Of a DNA stretch of 22,259 nucleotides, positions 11,197 to 20,823 are shown in pieces. Under the pieces are notes generated by a model. The model searched no databases and had not been told where the DNA came from. It was given only the letters and a program-made list of their open reading frames with translations. The stretch comes from a virus. The stretch lies in the IMG/VR virus record IMGVR_UViG_3300025120_000623, positions 1 to 22,259 of that record; one strand, 5' to 3'. Position numbers and translations under genes: made by a program. Positions within the stretch are counted from its first letter, which is position 1. Each line of letters opens with the position of its first letter.

Positions 11197-13328
11197 TGGA
11201 TATTTTAACCGACATAGAAGGTTATGATACTAAAGGTATTAAAATCGACCCTAACGGTACAGAAGGAGAGGTTGTCGAACTCCATGGGTTATTCGTGGTG
11301 CTTCCAAAGAAACCGATCAGATCGAAGATTCTCTTCCATGACCAGCCAAAGCAGCTGCAAATGTGGAAACGGATATCTATGCCAGAAGAATTGCAAAGGA
11401 TTCGAGGTATGGATGAGTGGCTCGAAAAACCATCCGAGTTTCGAAAAAAGTTTCGTTCTTACATCGAACAGGAGTTTCAGCGTAGGCGTGACGGTGTTTG
11501 GTTTTACAATAATGGGGAACCTACGTACATTACAGGGCGGCACTATATGTTTTTACAATGGTCTAAAATTGATATCGGATACCCATCATACCTTGCTTTC
11601 CAGAAAGAAATCTTTACTCATATGGCTGCTTGCGAGGCTGATCCTCGTTGTTTCGGCCAGCTTTATACTAAGTGTCGTCGTTCTGGCTACACTAATATAT
11701 GCAGTTCTGTACTTGTGGACGAAGCTAGTCAGGTTAAAGAAAAGCTTCTGGGCATACAGTCAAAGACTGGTAAAGACTCTCAGGAAAATATTTTTATGAA
11801 AAAGGTGGTGGCTATATTCCGTAGCTACCCATTCTTTTTTAAACCTATCCAAGACGGTACTACAAACCCCAGGATGGAATTAGCATTCCGTGAGCCTTCT
11901 AAGCGTATTACGAAGAACAATAAAACTTCTCACCGAGGGGACGCCCTGAACTCAGTTATAAACTGGAAGAACACTACAAATAACGCTTATGACGGTGAAA
12001 AACTACATATGCTTTACCTGGACGAAGCTGGCAAGTGGGAGAAACCCACTGATATCAGAGAGGCATGGAGGATCGAAAGAACCTGTTTGATTGTAGGTAA
12101 GAAAGTTATAGGTAAGGCAATGGTCGGAAGTACTGTAAACCCCATGAATAAAGGCGGGGAAGAGTATAGGGATCTTTGGAAAGACTCCGATCCGAACGAA
12201 AGAAATCAAAATGGTAGAACTAGGTCTGGGCTATATAGGATATTTATTCCTGCTTATAATGCGTTAGAGGGATTTTTTGATATTTATGGAAACGCAGTCG
12301 TAGACGATCCCGACCAGAGCGTACAAATACATGGCATAGATGGAGATGTTATAGATATAGGCAGCCGCAAATACTTAAAAAACGAACGTCAGTCCTTCAA
12401 AGATGATCCTTCTGAGCTTAATGAAATAATCAGACAGTTCCCCTTTACTGAAGACGAAGCGTTCAGGGACAGCATTGAGGGCAGTCTATTTAACATAGGC
12501 AAGATTTATCAGCAGATAGATCACAATGAGTCTTTGTATCCTAATCCTGTAGTTAAAGGCAATTTCGTGTGGAGATCTAAGGACGAGGAAGTTGTTTTTT
12601 CTCCAGATCCCAACGGGAGATTTAGGGTGTCTTGGATGCCCCCCGATCATTTAAGAAATAAGAAGTGCGAAGAAAGAGGCAAAAAGATAGCTCCTAATTC
12701 GCATATAGGCGTTGGCGGGGTTGACTCTTATGATCTTGACTCTACGGTAGACGGAAGGGGCTCTAAAGGGGCTTTACATATGTACAATAAGTTTAGCATG
12801 GATGCTCCCTGTAATATGTTTGTGGTCGAATATGCTTCTCGTCCAGACCTTGCAAGTATCTTTTATGAAGATGTGCTTATGTGCGCTTTTTTTTACGGCT
12901 ATCCTTTACTTGTAGAGAACAATAAGTACGGCATCGTAAGGTATTTTGAGTCAAGAGGATACGACGGTTATTTAATGGATAGGCCCGACCATCTTAAAAC
13001 TAGTAATTCTTCCGCAAACGTGAGGACCAAGGGTATTCCGTCTAACTCTCAGGATGTTATACAGTCACATGCTCAGTCGATTGAAGCTTACATACACGAC
13101 CATGTAGGTATAAAAGCAGAGACAGAAGAATTTGGTAAGATGTATTTCAATAAAACTCTTGAGGATTGGATTGGGTATAAAATAGACAAAAGAACTAAAT
13201 TTGACTTAACTATAAGTTCTGGATTAGCTCTTCTTGGCGCTCAAAAAGTGAAGAAAGAGAAAGTAGAATCTAACTTTTCTGAAAAGCAGTTTTTTAGGAC
13301 TCACAGGCCAAAAGCCTGGCACTTCTAG
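11196..13328 (+). CDS. terL: Terminase large subunit (710 aa)
   Basis: The protein combines a packaging ATPase and a nuclease. Residues 159-167 (KCRRSGYTN) occupy the Walker A position; the usual lysine before the final Thr is Tyr, a deviation also seen in other terminases with an upstream basic residue. Residues 272-278 (MLYLDEA) are the Walker B motif with Asp276 and Glu277. The C-terminal half has GVGGVDSYD (505-513) and LLVENNKYG with Glu574, acidic residues expected of the RNase H-like nuclease. It packages DNA into the prohead via the portal encoded by the next gene. The start overlaps the preceding stop. The C-terminus FRTHRPKAWHF is basic and aromatic. Confidence 0.9.
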   Translation: MDILTDIEGYDTKGIKIDPNGTEGEVVELHGLFVVLPKKPIRSKILFHDQPKQLQMWKRISMPEELQRIRGMDEWLEKPSEFRKKFRSYIEQEFQRRRDGVWFYNNGEPTYITGRHYMFLQWSKIDIGYPSYLAFQKEIFTHMAACEADPRCFGQLYTKCRRSGYTNICSSVLVDEASQVKEKLLGIQSKTGKDSQENIFMKKVVAIFRSYPFFFKPIQDGTTNPRMELAFREPSKRITKNNKTSHRGDALNSVINWKNTTNNAYDGEKLHMLYLDEAGKWEKPTDIREAWRIERTCLIVGKKVIGKAMVGSTVNPMNKGGEEYRDLWKDSDPNERNQNGRTRSGLYRIFIPAYNALEGFFDIYGNAVVDDPDQSVQIHGIDGDVIDIGSRKYLKNERQSFKDDPSELNEIIRQFPFTEDEAFRDSIEGSLFNIGKIYQQIDHNESLYPNPVVKGNFVWRSKDEEVVFSPDPNGRFRVSWMPPDHLRNKKCEERGKKIAPNSHIGVGGVDSYDLDSTVDGRGSKGALHMYNKFSMDAPCNMFVVEYASRPDLASIFYEDVLMCAFFYGYPLLVENNKYGIVRYFESRGYDGYLMDRPDHLKTSNSSANVRTKGIPSNSQDVIQSHAQSIEAYIHDHVGIKAETEEFGKMYFNKTLEDWIGYKIDKRTKFDLTISSGLALLGAQKVKKEKVESNFSEKQFFRTHRPKAWHF

Positions 13329-13334
13329 TTTTAC

Positions 13335-13362
13335 TATATTTGCATCGGAGTTATAATAACTC
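13335..13362 (+). promoter_or_regulatory. -7 box followed by 5' stem-loop, portal promoter
   Basis: TATATTTG (13335-13342) is followed after 5 nt by the perfect 7-1-7 inverted repeat GAGTTAT-A-ATAACTC (13348-13362). The stem would form at the start of the portal mRNA, 12 nt upstream of its ATG (13375). The 5-nt gap is the same as at 6949-6978. No good -33 element is visible. Confidence 0.55.
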
Positions 13363-13374
13363 AGCCTACTGCAA

Positions 13375-15804
13375 ATGCAAAGCAATAACAAAAAATCTAG
13401 TTTCCCAGATCCGCTAGCTCCTTCTGAACAGAAACAAAGCAAGGGTTATGGTCTCAATTACGCTAAGGCTGTTTATGGGCAGTGGGGTAAGATGGATCAG
13501 CAAAACTCTATATTCGGAAACAGAAAAAAAACGTTTGAAAGAAACAGACGTTACGCAAACGGAACTCAAGACACAGCTATATACAAGTCATTACTCACTT
13601 CTTTAGATCCAAACAATGGAGATGGGAGTATGCTAAATATTGACTTTACCCCTGTTCCCATTCTTCCTAAGTTTGTTCGAATAGTAGTTAATAAAATTTT
13701 ATCACTTTCTCCATATCCTAATCTAGAGGCTATTGATCCTTTATCTTCTTCAGAAAAAGACAAAGAAAGAAGGAAGGTCGAGATGATGATTCAGGCCAAG
13801 AAAGAGCTGGCTAAGATAGAGGACAAGACAGGTGTAAGTGTAGGTATGAATTCAAAGGATATACCAGAAACTTTGGAAGAGGCGGAAATATTTATAGGTA
13901 ATAACATAAAGTCATCTTCAGAAATTGCCGCTCAGATAGGTACGAGCTTAACTCTTGAGTGGAATGATTTTAATGACTCTACTTTACGGAGATGTGTTAA
14001 CGATCTTGCCATTACAGGCATGGCTGTTGTGAAAAGGTCTAACGACCCTAATTATGGCATAAAAACTGATTACATAGACCCTGTAAACTTTGTCCACAGC
14101 TTTACCGAGGATCCAGACTTTGGAGACCTTACCTATGCTGGTCATGTTCGATACATACCTATCCAGGAGCTGAAGCGAATGGCGGGTGATCAGTTTACGG
14201 AAGAGGAGTTTAAAGAGATAGCAAGCAAAGCTCAAAAGAAGTATGGGTACGATGCAGGAAAGCTCAGTCAGTCTTCTTACGATAGGGTAAACAACCAGTC
14301 TAACTTCGGTTACGATGAGTATATGGTTGAGGTGCTTGACTTTGAGTTTATGTCGGTTGATTGCGAATACTTTGAAAATAAAGAAAGCCGATATGGGAAT
14401 ATAGGATTTTACTCTAAAGGAGAATCTTATAAAGGCCCGCAAAACTCGGTCTTTAATAGGGATGTCGTCAAGCTTGAGTCCGCTTCTGTTTATGGCGGTT
14501 GCTATGTTTTGGGAACGGACTTTTTATTTAACTACAGCAAGAAGAACAATATACCTAAGAACATACACGACATATCAAAAACTAATCTTTCTTATTCTGC
14601 CTGTTCTACCAATATTTTGGATATGATGCCAAAATCTATGGTGGATAGTTGCATTGGGTTTGCCGATCAGCTTCAGCTTACGCACTTAAAGATTCAGCAG
14701 GCGGTTGCAAAGGCAAAGCCAGACGGGATAATTATTGATATTGAGGGCTTAGAAAATGTTCAGTTGGGGAAAGGGGGTGACCTTCAGCCGTTGGAGCTTC
14801 ATGACATATATGAGCAGACGGGTGTGTTTTATTATAGAAGTAAAAACCCAGAAGGAGGATTCCAAAACCCTCCTATACGTGAAATAGGCAATAGTATCCG
14901 AAACATTAACGAGTTGATTGGTTTATACAATCACTACTTGAGAATGATTCGAGATGCGACAGGCATTAACGAAGTTATGGATGCTTCTTCTCCAAAAGGA
15001 GACGCGCTAGTAGGGGTTAGGCAGCAAGCTTTAGCGGCTGCTAATAATGCCATATATGACATTACTAATTCATCTATGGTTTTGTATAAAAAGGTTTGTA
15101 GTGACATAGTTAAATGCTTACAGGTTATTCATCCAGACTCTGTATTATACCGTATTTATGAAAATGCTATCGGGCGAGAAAACATGTCCGTTTTAAGTTC
15201 TTTTCAAAACTTAGCTATGTACAACTTTGGGGTTCGTGTGGTCAAAGAGATGGAAGAGGGGGAGCGTCAATATCTAGAGCAGAACATCCAAATAGCTTTG
15301 TCTCAGAAAGAAATAGATTTAGAGGACGCTATTGCTGTTCGTCAGTTAAAGGATATTAACCAAGCGGAAAGACTGTTAATTGTCCGAAGGAAAAAGCGTA
15401 TTGCGATGAATCAGCAGATAGCTATGCAGAACTCTCAGCAGCAGGCTCAGATTCAACAAGCTTCTGCTCAGGCTACTTCTCAGGCCAGGCAACAAGAGAT
15501 GCAAATGGAAGCCCAGTTAAAATCTCAAGAGATGCAACTTAAAGGGCAGCTTGAGGCACAACTTGAAAGCGTAAAGCACGAGTTCAGGAAGGAAATTGAG
15601 ATGATCAAGGCTCAGGCTACTTTAGGGTTTAAAGAAGATGACGAAAACTTTAAGCAAAAGCTAGAAGTTTTGAAGGAGGACAGAAAAGACGACAGGGTTA
15701 AAAAGCAATCGGCTGAGCAGAGTAAACTTATTTCTCAGAGAAAAGGAGAGAGGGGTGAGCTGCCAGAAGAATCTGGAGATATAACATCAGAAATATTAGG
15801 ATAA
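13375..15804 (+). CDS. Portal protein (809 aa)
   Basis: The gene directly follows the terminase and encodes 809 residues, in the upper range for portals. The N-terminal region (YGQWGKMDQQNSIFGNRKKT, then RRYANGTQDTAIY) resembles the portals of Bacteroidetes phages, including the crAss-like group as I recall them. A long central region follows, with no signal peptide or membrane segment. Residues about 675-785 form a Gln-rich, charged coiled coil (e.g. QQQAQIQQASAQATSQARQQ), consistent with the C-terminal stem or barrel of a portal. It forms the dodecameric ring at one capsid vertex. Position plus N-terminal pattern make the call; structure comparison would settle it. Confidence 0.75.
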   Translation: MQSNNKKSSFPDPLAPSEQKQSKGYGLNYAKAVYGQWGKMDQQNSIFGNRKKTFERNRRYANGTQDTAIYKSLLTSLDPNNGDGSMLNIDFTPVPILPKFVRIVVNKILSLSPYPNLEAIDPLSSSEKDKERRKVEMMIQAKKELAKIEDKTGVSVGMNSKDIPETLEEAEIFIGNNIKSSSEIAAQIGTSLTLEWNDFNDSTLRRCVNDLAITGMAVVKRSNDPNYGIKTDYIDPVNFVHSFTEDPDFGDLTYAGHVRYIPIQELKRMAGDQFTEEEFKEIASKAQKKYGYDAGKLSQSSYDRVNNQSNFGYDEYMVEVLDFEFMSVDCEYFENKESRYGNIGFYSKGESYKGPQNSVFNRDVVKLESASVYGGCYVLGTDFLFNYSKKNNIPKNIHDISKTNLSYSACSTNILDMMPKSMVDSCIGFADQLQLTHLKIQQAVAKAKPDGIIIDIEGLENVQLGKGGDLQPLELHDIYEQTGVFYYRSKNPEGGFQNPPIREIGNSIRNINELIGLYNHYLRMIRDATGINEVMDASSPKGDALVGVRQQALAAANNAIYDITNSSMVLYKKVCSDIVKCLQVIHPDSVLYRIYENAIGRENMSVLSSFQNLAMYNFGVRVVKEMEEGERQYLEQNIQIALSQKEIDLEDAIAVRQLKDINQAERLLIVRRKKRIAMNQQIAMQNSQQQAQIQQASAQATSQARQQEMQMEAQLKSQEMQLKGQLEAQLESVKHEFRKEIEMIKAQATLGFKEDDENFKQKLEVLKEDRKDDRVKKQSAEQSKLISQRKGERGELPEESGDITSEILG

Positions 15805-15805
15805 T

Positions 15806-16273
15806 ATGGCGCAACAAATAAATCTAGATACGTCCCAGAGGGTAGATATCGTTTGCCGTAAGGGAGACACCTTTGATCTGTCGTTAACGCTAAAGGATGA
15901 CGCACCTACTCCAGCTTCAATAGTTGCGAATTCGGACACTTTTAAGATGGAGGTTAGAGCATCTGATGAGGAGGGGGATCCTTACGCAAATGGCAACGCA
16001 ACTATTATTTTGAGCACACAGGACACTGACGGTTCGGGCGACACAAAACAGATAATCGTAAAAGACACTAGCAATACGGCTATGACATCATCTAGCGTGG
16101 GCGCAGCCGCTACGAATGGTATCGTTAGGTTTACAGCCACCGCAGCAATTATGGCCTCAACTAAAGCTGGGCTTTACGTTTACGATATTGAAATGACAGA
16201 TGCCTCAGACTCAAGCAAAGTCACCACTTTAATCTACGGAACGTTTAAAATCAACGAAGACGTAAGTGTATAA
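15806..16273 (+). CDS. BppU-like/baseplate or fibre-associated protein (155 aa)
   Basis: A 155-residue beta-rich protein begins MAQQINLDTSQRVDIVCRKG, followed by strand-like segments (DTFDLSLTLKDD) and a C-terminal YVYDIEMTDASD ... GTFKINEDV. The pattern (R-x-G-D-T at the start of a beta-sandwich) resembles the N-terminal domain of BppU-type upper baseplate or receptor-binding proteins. It starts one base after the portal stop and overlaps the fibre gene (TAATG), so it probably belongs to the same adhesion apparatus. Confidence 0.55.
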   Translation: MAQQINLDTSQRVDIVCRKGDTFDLSLTLKDDAPTPASIVANSDTFKMEVRASDEEGDPYANGNATIILSTQDTDGSGDTKQIIVKDTSNTAMTSSSVGAAATNGIVRFTATAAIMASTKAGLYVYDIEMTDASDSSKVTTLIYGTFKINEDVSV

Positions 16274-19200
16274 TGGCAATTAATATTACGATATCGGTTG
16301 GGAAAACTACTAAGGTTGTTACTGTACCGCAGGTTCAGAATAATATAACGATTTCTCGTGTAGCTACCGCCTCTTCTTCTGGAGGAGGGGGGTCTTCTAC
16401 CTTCGCTGGTCTTACCGACACGCCCAGCTCTTTTGGAAACTCAGGTCAGGTATTGGCAGTAAACGGCGATGGAGACGCCCTTGTTTACGCCAATCAAACC
16501 GCAGCGACCTCAATTGCTAATTTAACTGATGTAAATCTTTCGAATCCCGCAGAGGGTGATGTCTTAGTATATAATGCCGATAATGACTTTGTTAAAAGCT
16601 CAACGCTTCAAGATTTAAAGACACTCTTAAAGTCGCCTTCGGGAAGCACGATACTTACAGCTGATGGGTCAGGGACAAGCACGGACGAGGGAAGACTTGA
16701 ACTGACATCTACCACAGCGAGTTTAAAGTCAGGTCGAACAGAGTTAAAGGTTACTGAGACAAGCCCTGGTCAATTGGACTTTGTGGTGTCGGCAGGCGCG
16801 TCAGGTAGCGAAACACCGTTCACTGCTGTAGAGATTAATGGTCAGACTACCGCTAATCTAGCGGAAATGAACATTAAGAATGGAACTGCTTTTTACATAC
16901 ATGGATCTAGCGCTGGCGCAAGACTACAATATACAGGTGGCGGAGCAGTCATTACTTTGCCAGCCTCAACGGGTACTTTAGCCACAACGGATGAGATTAT
17001 TACGGCACAACAAGCATCGGACATTACAACGAACAATGCTAAAGTTAGTTACACGGATGCAAGCGCAGTAGCCGCTAATACGGCAAAGGTTGGTATCACT
17101 ACTCAGCAAGCATCAGACATTACGACCAATAATACTAAAGTAACAAACGCTACTCATACAGGAGATGTCACGGGCGCCACGGCGCTTACCATAGCTGACA
17201 ATATAGTTGACGAAGCAAGACTAAAGGTTTCTAACTCCCCCACTAACGGTTATGTATTGTCTGCTCAGTCAGGAAACACAGGGGGGTTAACTTGGGTGGC
17301 GCCTGGAACTTCAGCGGCTGACGATTCTATAAGCGAAGCGAAGCTCAATGTTTCTAACGACCCTACCAACGGATATGTGCTTACCGCTCAGTCAGGTAAC
17401 ACGGGGGGGTTAACTTGGGCCGCTCCTGGAACACCTACCATTACTGATGGTTCTATCACTACCGCTAAAATAGCAGATGATGCGGTTACGGAAGATAAAT
17501 TATCAAACACTCTACTCGCTGAAATAGACGCAAATACTGCGAAGGCAACCTTCCCAGGATTTGGCACCACATCAGGCACTGCCTTGGCTGGCAACACAGC
17601 TCTGTTGCAGCTTGGTACATCAAGCACCACAGCCCTGGCAGGAGACACTACTACAATTAGTGACGCGCAAGCTGCTAATATCACGGCGAATACTTCGTCT
17701 TTAGTATCCGTTGCCACTACTGCTGGAAATGCAATGCCTAAGGCTGGAGGGACATTTACTGGGGCTATTGATATGGGGAGTAATAATATCACCACTACAG
17801 GTAAGGTATTATTCTCTAACGTTTACTCTCTTGAAGGCGATTTACCTTCAGCCTCTACATATCATGGTATGTTTGCTCACGTTCACGGAACTGGAGCAGC
17901 TTATTTTGCCCATGGAGGAAATTGGATAAAGCTAGCAAACGACTCAGATGTTCTTGATACAGCCGCAGTATCAGACGGTGCAACAACTCTTGCCACGGGA
18001 GATCAGATCCATACTTTTTTAACTACACAAACCGATGCGATTGCAGCGGACACAACTGGTAACGCAGCGACCTCTACAAAGATTGCTAGCATTACAAACT
18101 CCAATATAGTTCAGCTTACCGAAACCCAGACGCTGACTAACAAAACATTAACTAGCCCTACCTTAACCACCCCAGCACTGGGTACGCCAGCTTCTGGGGC
18201 TTTAACGAACTGCACCTTTCCTACACTTAACCAAAACACCAGCGGTACTGCTGCTAACGTAACGGGTACTGTCGCTATAGGTAACGGGGGAACAGGAGCT
18301 ACAACAGCAGGGGCTGCTAGAACCGCTTTAGGCTTAGGAACAGCGGCTGTAACAGATTCATCCGCTTACGCTACTTCCGCTCAAGGTACTAAAGCAGACG
18401 TTGCAATGCCTCTGGCTGGTGGTGCGTTTAGCGGAGCAGTAACAACCAATTCAACTATTGATGGAAGAGACGTAGCTGCTGACGGCACTAAGTTAGACGG
18501 TATTGAATCTGGCGCAACCGCAGATCAGACAGCCGCAGAAATAAGAACTCTAGTAGGAACGGGAAACAATAACCTTGTTCCTGCTCAAGGTACAGCAGGA
18601 CATTTCTTAAAGCATGACGGTACATTTGGGTTGCCGTCGTACATAGCCAATACAGATACTCAAAACACAACAACCTTATCGTTCGTAGACTCCAGTAGCG
18701 ACGCGATACTTAGGAACACTACTGGCGGTGCTGGATCTGGAACTCAAGACGTAAAGTTTGTTGCTGGTTCTAACGTAACCCTTACGCCTGACACTGGTTC
18801 TAGCCCTCAGACATTAACGATAGCCGCTACTACTGGAGGTATTGCAAATGTTTTAGCGGATACAGGACCTCAATTAGGTGGAGACCTTGACACAAATAGT
18901 AAAAATATACTCTTTGCAAAACCATCCAATACAGACTATTCATCTAATGGAGATATCGTAAAGTTTGGAGGTGCTACTGGTATGACTGAGGGGGATCTAT
19001 ATTATTTAAACTCCTCTGGCACTTGGGCTCCCGCTAATGCAACATCAGCCTCAACTTCTGGGGCGTGTCTTTTAGCTATAGCCCTAGGCGCTGCATCGGA
19101 CACTCATGGAATGCTTTTAAGGGGTTTTTACACTATGAATGACGCCGCAATCGACGGTACAGAAGCCACGGGAGACGAACTATATGTAGGGGAGAATAAC

Positions 19201-19332
19201 GGCCACGTAACTAGCGCTCCTCCATCGAGCGAAAACGATGTGGTTCGCGTCATAGGTTATTGTATCGACGGCACCAATGGGCAGATTTGGTTTAATCCTT
19301 CTAATGACTTTATCGTACTAGCAGCCAGTTAA
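16273..19332 (+). CDS. Long tail-fibre protein with repeats (1019 aa)
   Basis: This Ser/Thr/Ala/Gly-rich 1019-residue protein has typical fibre features. These include a Gly-rich hinge (SSSGGGGSSTF), TLTNKTLTSPTLTTPALGTP (a phage-fibre pattern) and KLDGIESGATADQTAAE, and a tandem 41-residue repeat (positions 17212-17457). The C-terminal part (GDIVKFGGATGMTEGDLYYL, then IGYCIDGTNGQIWFNPSNDF) looks like a globular tip. Such proteins form trimeric fibres that bind host receptors. There is no reverse transcriptase nearby, so a diversity-generating retroelement is not indicated. Confidence 0.75.
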   Translation: MAINITISVGKTTKVVTVPQVQNNITISRVATASSSGGGGSSTFAGLTDTPSSFGNSGQVLAVNGDGDALVYANQTAATSIANLTDVNLSNPAEGDVLVYNADNDFVKSSTLQDLKTLLKSPSGSTILTADGSGTSTDEGRLELTSTTASLKSGRTELKVTETSPGQLDFVVSAGASGSETPFTAVEINGQTTANLAEMNIKNGTAFYIHGSSAGARLQYTGGGAVITLPASTGTLATTDEIITAQQASDITTNNAKVSYTDASAVAANTAKVGITTQQASDITTNNTKVTNATHTGDVTGATALTIADNIVDEARLKVSNSPTNGYVLSAQSGNTGGLTWVAPGTSAADDSISEAKLNVSNDPTNGYVLTAQSGNTGGLTWAAPGTPTITDGSITTAKIADDAVTEDKLSNTLLAEIDANTAKATFPGFGTTSGTALAGNTALLQLGTSSTTALAGDTTTISDAQAANITANTSSLVSVATTAGNAMPKAGGTFTGAIDMGSNNITTTGKVLFSNVYSLEGDLPSASTYHGMFAHVHGTGAAYFAHGGNWIKLANDSDVLDTAAVSDGATTLATGDQIHTFLTTQTDAIAADTTGNAATSTKIASITNSNIVQLTETQTLTNKTLTSPTLTTPALGTPASGALTNCTFPTLNQNTSGTAANVTGTVAIGNGGTGATTAGAARTALGLGTAAVTDSSAYATSAQGTKADVAMPLAGGAFSGAVTTNSTIDGRDVAADGTKLDGIESGATADQTAAEIRTLVGTGNNNLVPAQGTAGHFLKHDGTFGLPSYIANTDTQNTTTLSFVDSSSDAILRNTTGGAGSGTQDVKFVAGSNVTLTPDTGSSPQTLTIAATTGGIANVLADTGPQLGGDLDTNSKNILFAKPSNTDYSSNGDIVKFGGATGMTEGDLYYLNSSGTWAPANATSASTSGACLLAIALGAASDTHGMLLRGFYTMNDAAIDGTEATGDELYVGENNGHVTSAPPSSENDVVRVIGYCIDGTNGQIWFNPSNDFIVLAAS
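17212..17457 (+). repeat. Two tandem 41-codon repeats in fibre gene
   Basis: Two adjacent 123-nt units (17212-17334 and 17335-17457) encode similar 41-residue segments, with KVSNSPTNGYVLSAQSGNTG in the first and NVSNDPTNGYVLTAQSGNTG in the second. They probably arose by duplication and lengthen the fibre shaft. A QQASDITTNN motif repeated just upstream (about 17000-17140) is a second, shorter repeat. Confidence 0.7.
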
Positions 19333-19337
19333 TAATT

Positions 19338-20210
19338 ATGCCGAGTATAGCATCACATAACGGAATAGATATGGCAGATATAGCATCAATAAACGGACAA
19401 GACGTTCCAAGCGGAGGTACGTCCGCCACTACAGCCCCGACAATTACAGTGACAACAGCCAGCACGAATGTCACAGTAACAGTAGATAATCACAGTACAG
19501 AGTATACTAACCCGAACTACTCTGTAATCTCAAAAGTAGGAGGCGTCACTGTAGTGGCGGACGCTGATGTTAATCATACTTTAGACTCAGGTGATGACCA
19601 TGTGTCAAATACGCTTACGTTTACTGACACTAGCTCTGCTTCTGGGCAAAGAACGGTAGAGGTTAGAGCGCAAGATTTTGGAGAAGCACAAAGCGCAGCA
19701 ACTACAGCAACTTACACTATTACCTCCTTACTTCCAAGCTCAAGGTACATTCGTATTCGTGCAGTCAATTCCGATGGCTCAAACACTGATAAACGATTAT
19801 GGATTGCTGAAATGAGGTTTTACGAAGGTCCTAATCAGAGTGGAACAAGTCATCCGACTAACATGGTCAGTGCAACTACAGACACAGACGGAAATAATTA
19901 CTACACTATATCAGCAGGGTATAGCCAGAGTGGCTACAATCCATACGAGGCGTTTGATGATAGCACCTCGCTGTTTGATAATTGGTGGTCGTTAGGCACT
20001 AGCTCTGCAAACAATTGGATTCAGGTGGAATTTGATTCAACGCAATTTTCAACAGCTCCAACAATTAACAGCTTCGAAATCCAATCGTATAATTCAGGAA
20101 CTTATGCTGATTATATAGCCGTAGAAACCAGCGATGACGGTACGAACTTCACACAGCAGGAAGTTTACGATTTTGATGATTCAACAAGCAATATGCAAAG
20201 CTTCCCTTAA
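19338..20210 (+). CDS. Ig-like plus discoidin (F5/8 C)-like adhesin (290 aa)
   Basis: After MPSIASHNGIDMADIASING, with two IASxNG units, comes an Ig-like beta domain (about 33-130, with ITVTTASTNVTVTVD). Residues about 135-290 resemble F5/8 type C (discoidin) carbohydrate-binding domains: RYIRIRAV, WIAEMRFYEG, then YEAFDDSTSLFDNWW and IQVEFDS. The protein probably displays sugar-binding domains on the tail or fibre surface. It lies between the long fibre and small basic-protein genes and overlaps the next gene by one base (TAATG). Confidence 0.6.
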   Translation: MPSIASHNGIDMADIASINGQDVPSGGTSATTAPTITVTTASTNVTVTVDNHSTEYTNPNYSVISKVGGVTVVADADVNHTLDSGDDHVSNTLTFTDTSSASGQRTVEVRAQDFGEAQSAATTATYTITSLLPSSRYIRIRAVNSDGSNTDKRLWIAEMRFYEGPNQSGTSHPTNMVSATTDTDGNNYYTISAGYSQSGYNPYEAFDDSTSLFDNWWSLGTSSANNWIQVEFDSTQFSTAPTINSFEIQSYNSGTYADYIAVETSDDGTNFTQQEVYDFDDSTSNMQSFP

Positions 20211-20392
20211 TGAAATACAATAAGAAACAAATAGACGCAGCAGTGGCGGCGACGTCCCCTATGTGCTTTATTTTACACGTAACAGGAGCGGAATACTGTG
20301 ATGCAGTCTTCGTGGCAATGCAGTTGTCGAGCGACAGTAATGGCGAATTAAGTCAGCAGAACTTGAATCTAATCACCGAATTAATGCCATAA
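20210..20392 (+). CDS. Small hypothetical protein (60 aa)
   Basis: A 60-residue protein begins MKYNKKQIDAAVAATSPMCF and has a hydrophobic middle (CDAVFVAMQLSS). The family is unknown. It shares the TAATG junction with the preceding adhesin gene, and one base separates it from the next mini-ORF, so co-expression is likely. Confidence 0.6.
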   Translation: MKYNKKQIDAAVAATSPMCFILHVTGAEYCDAVFVAMQLSSDSNGELSQQNLNLITELMP

Positions 20393-20393
20393 A

Positions 20394-20477
20394 ATGGACA
20401 GCACAGCGGTAGGCATGGTAGTGGAGTTCATCGTCCTTTTGGGCGGAGGAGTAAGCGCAAACTTAAACATAGGGTAA
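20394..20477 (+). CDS. Possible 27-aa membrane-like mini-protein
   Basis: A 27-codon frame begins MDSTAVGMVVEFIVLLGGGV and ends SANLNIG, with a hydrophobic stretch (VVEFIVLLGG) that could be one short transmembrane helix. It starts one base after the previous stop. It could be a small membrane peptide or chance; no Shine-Dalgarno sequence is seen. Confidence 0.35.
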   Translation: MDSTAVGMVVEFIVLLGGGVSANLNIG

Positions 20478-20494
20478 TGCATCTAATTAAAACT

Positions 20495-20524
20495 GTTGTT
20501 GATTTTTTTGTTTTAGTATCTTTA
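20495..20524 (+). promoter_or_regulatory. Promoter with -7 box 4 nt before a start codon
   Basis: GTTG (20495-20498) and TATCTTTA (20517-20524) are 18 nt apart. The -7 box has one mismatch (final A for G) and is followed by CCAT and the ATG at 20529, the same 4-nt gap as at 3202, 5550 and 7526. Confidence 0.5.
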
Positions 20525-20528
20525 CCAT

Positions 20529-20822
20529 ATGAAGTGCTGCAAGAAGTATAAGAAAGGTGGTAATGTAAGCCTTAAGATGGGCAAGCATAAGTCTCGATCT
20601 GGGGGACTTACCGCTGCTGGGGTAAAGAAATACAACAGGGAAACAGGAAGTAATCTGAAGACTGCTGTAACGACACCCCCTTCAAAACTTAAAAAAGGAA
20701 GTAAAGCAGCCAAAAGAAGAAAGTCTTTCTGCGCGAGGATGTCTGGCGTAAAAGGCCCTATGAAAAAACCTAACGGCAAGCCAACCAGAAAGGCTCTTGC
20801 GTTACGTAAATGGAACTGCTGA
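20529..20822 (+). CDS. Basic marine-phage protein, DUF6321-like (97 aa)
   Basis: This Lys/Arg/Gly-rich protein begins MKCCKKYKKGGNVSLKMGKH. SRSGGLTAAGVKKYNRETGS and KRRKSFCARMSGVKGPMKKP followed by RKALALRKWNC match a family widespread in marine phages that I recall as DUF6321. The function is unknown; the charge suggests binding to nucleic acid or to acidic virion proteins. It starts the run of small basic genes before the scaffold-like gene. The Pfam name is from memory. Confidence 0.65.
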   Translation: MKCCKKYKKGGNVSLKMGKHKSRSGGLTAAGVKKYNRETGSNLKTAVTTPPSKLKKGSKAAKRRKSFCARMSGVKGPMKKPNGKPTRKALALRKWNC

Positions 20823-20823
20823 T

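Noticed and set aside
16273-19332. Diversity-generating retroelement target
   Set aside because: No reverse transcriptase or template repeat is present; the repeats are plain tandem duplications.
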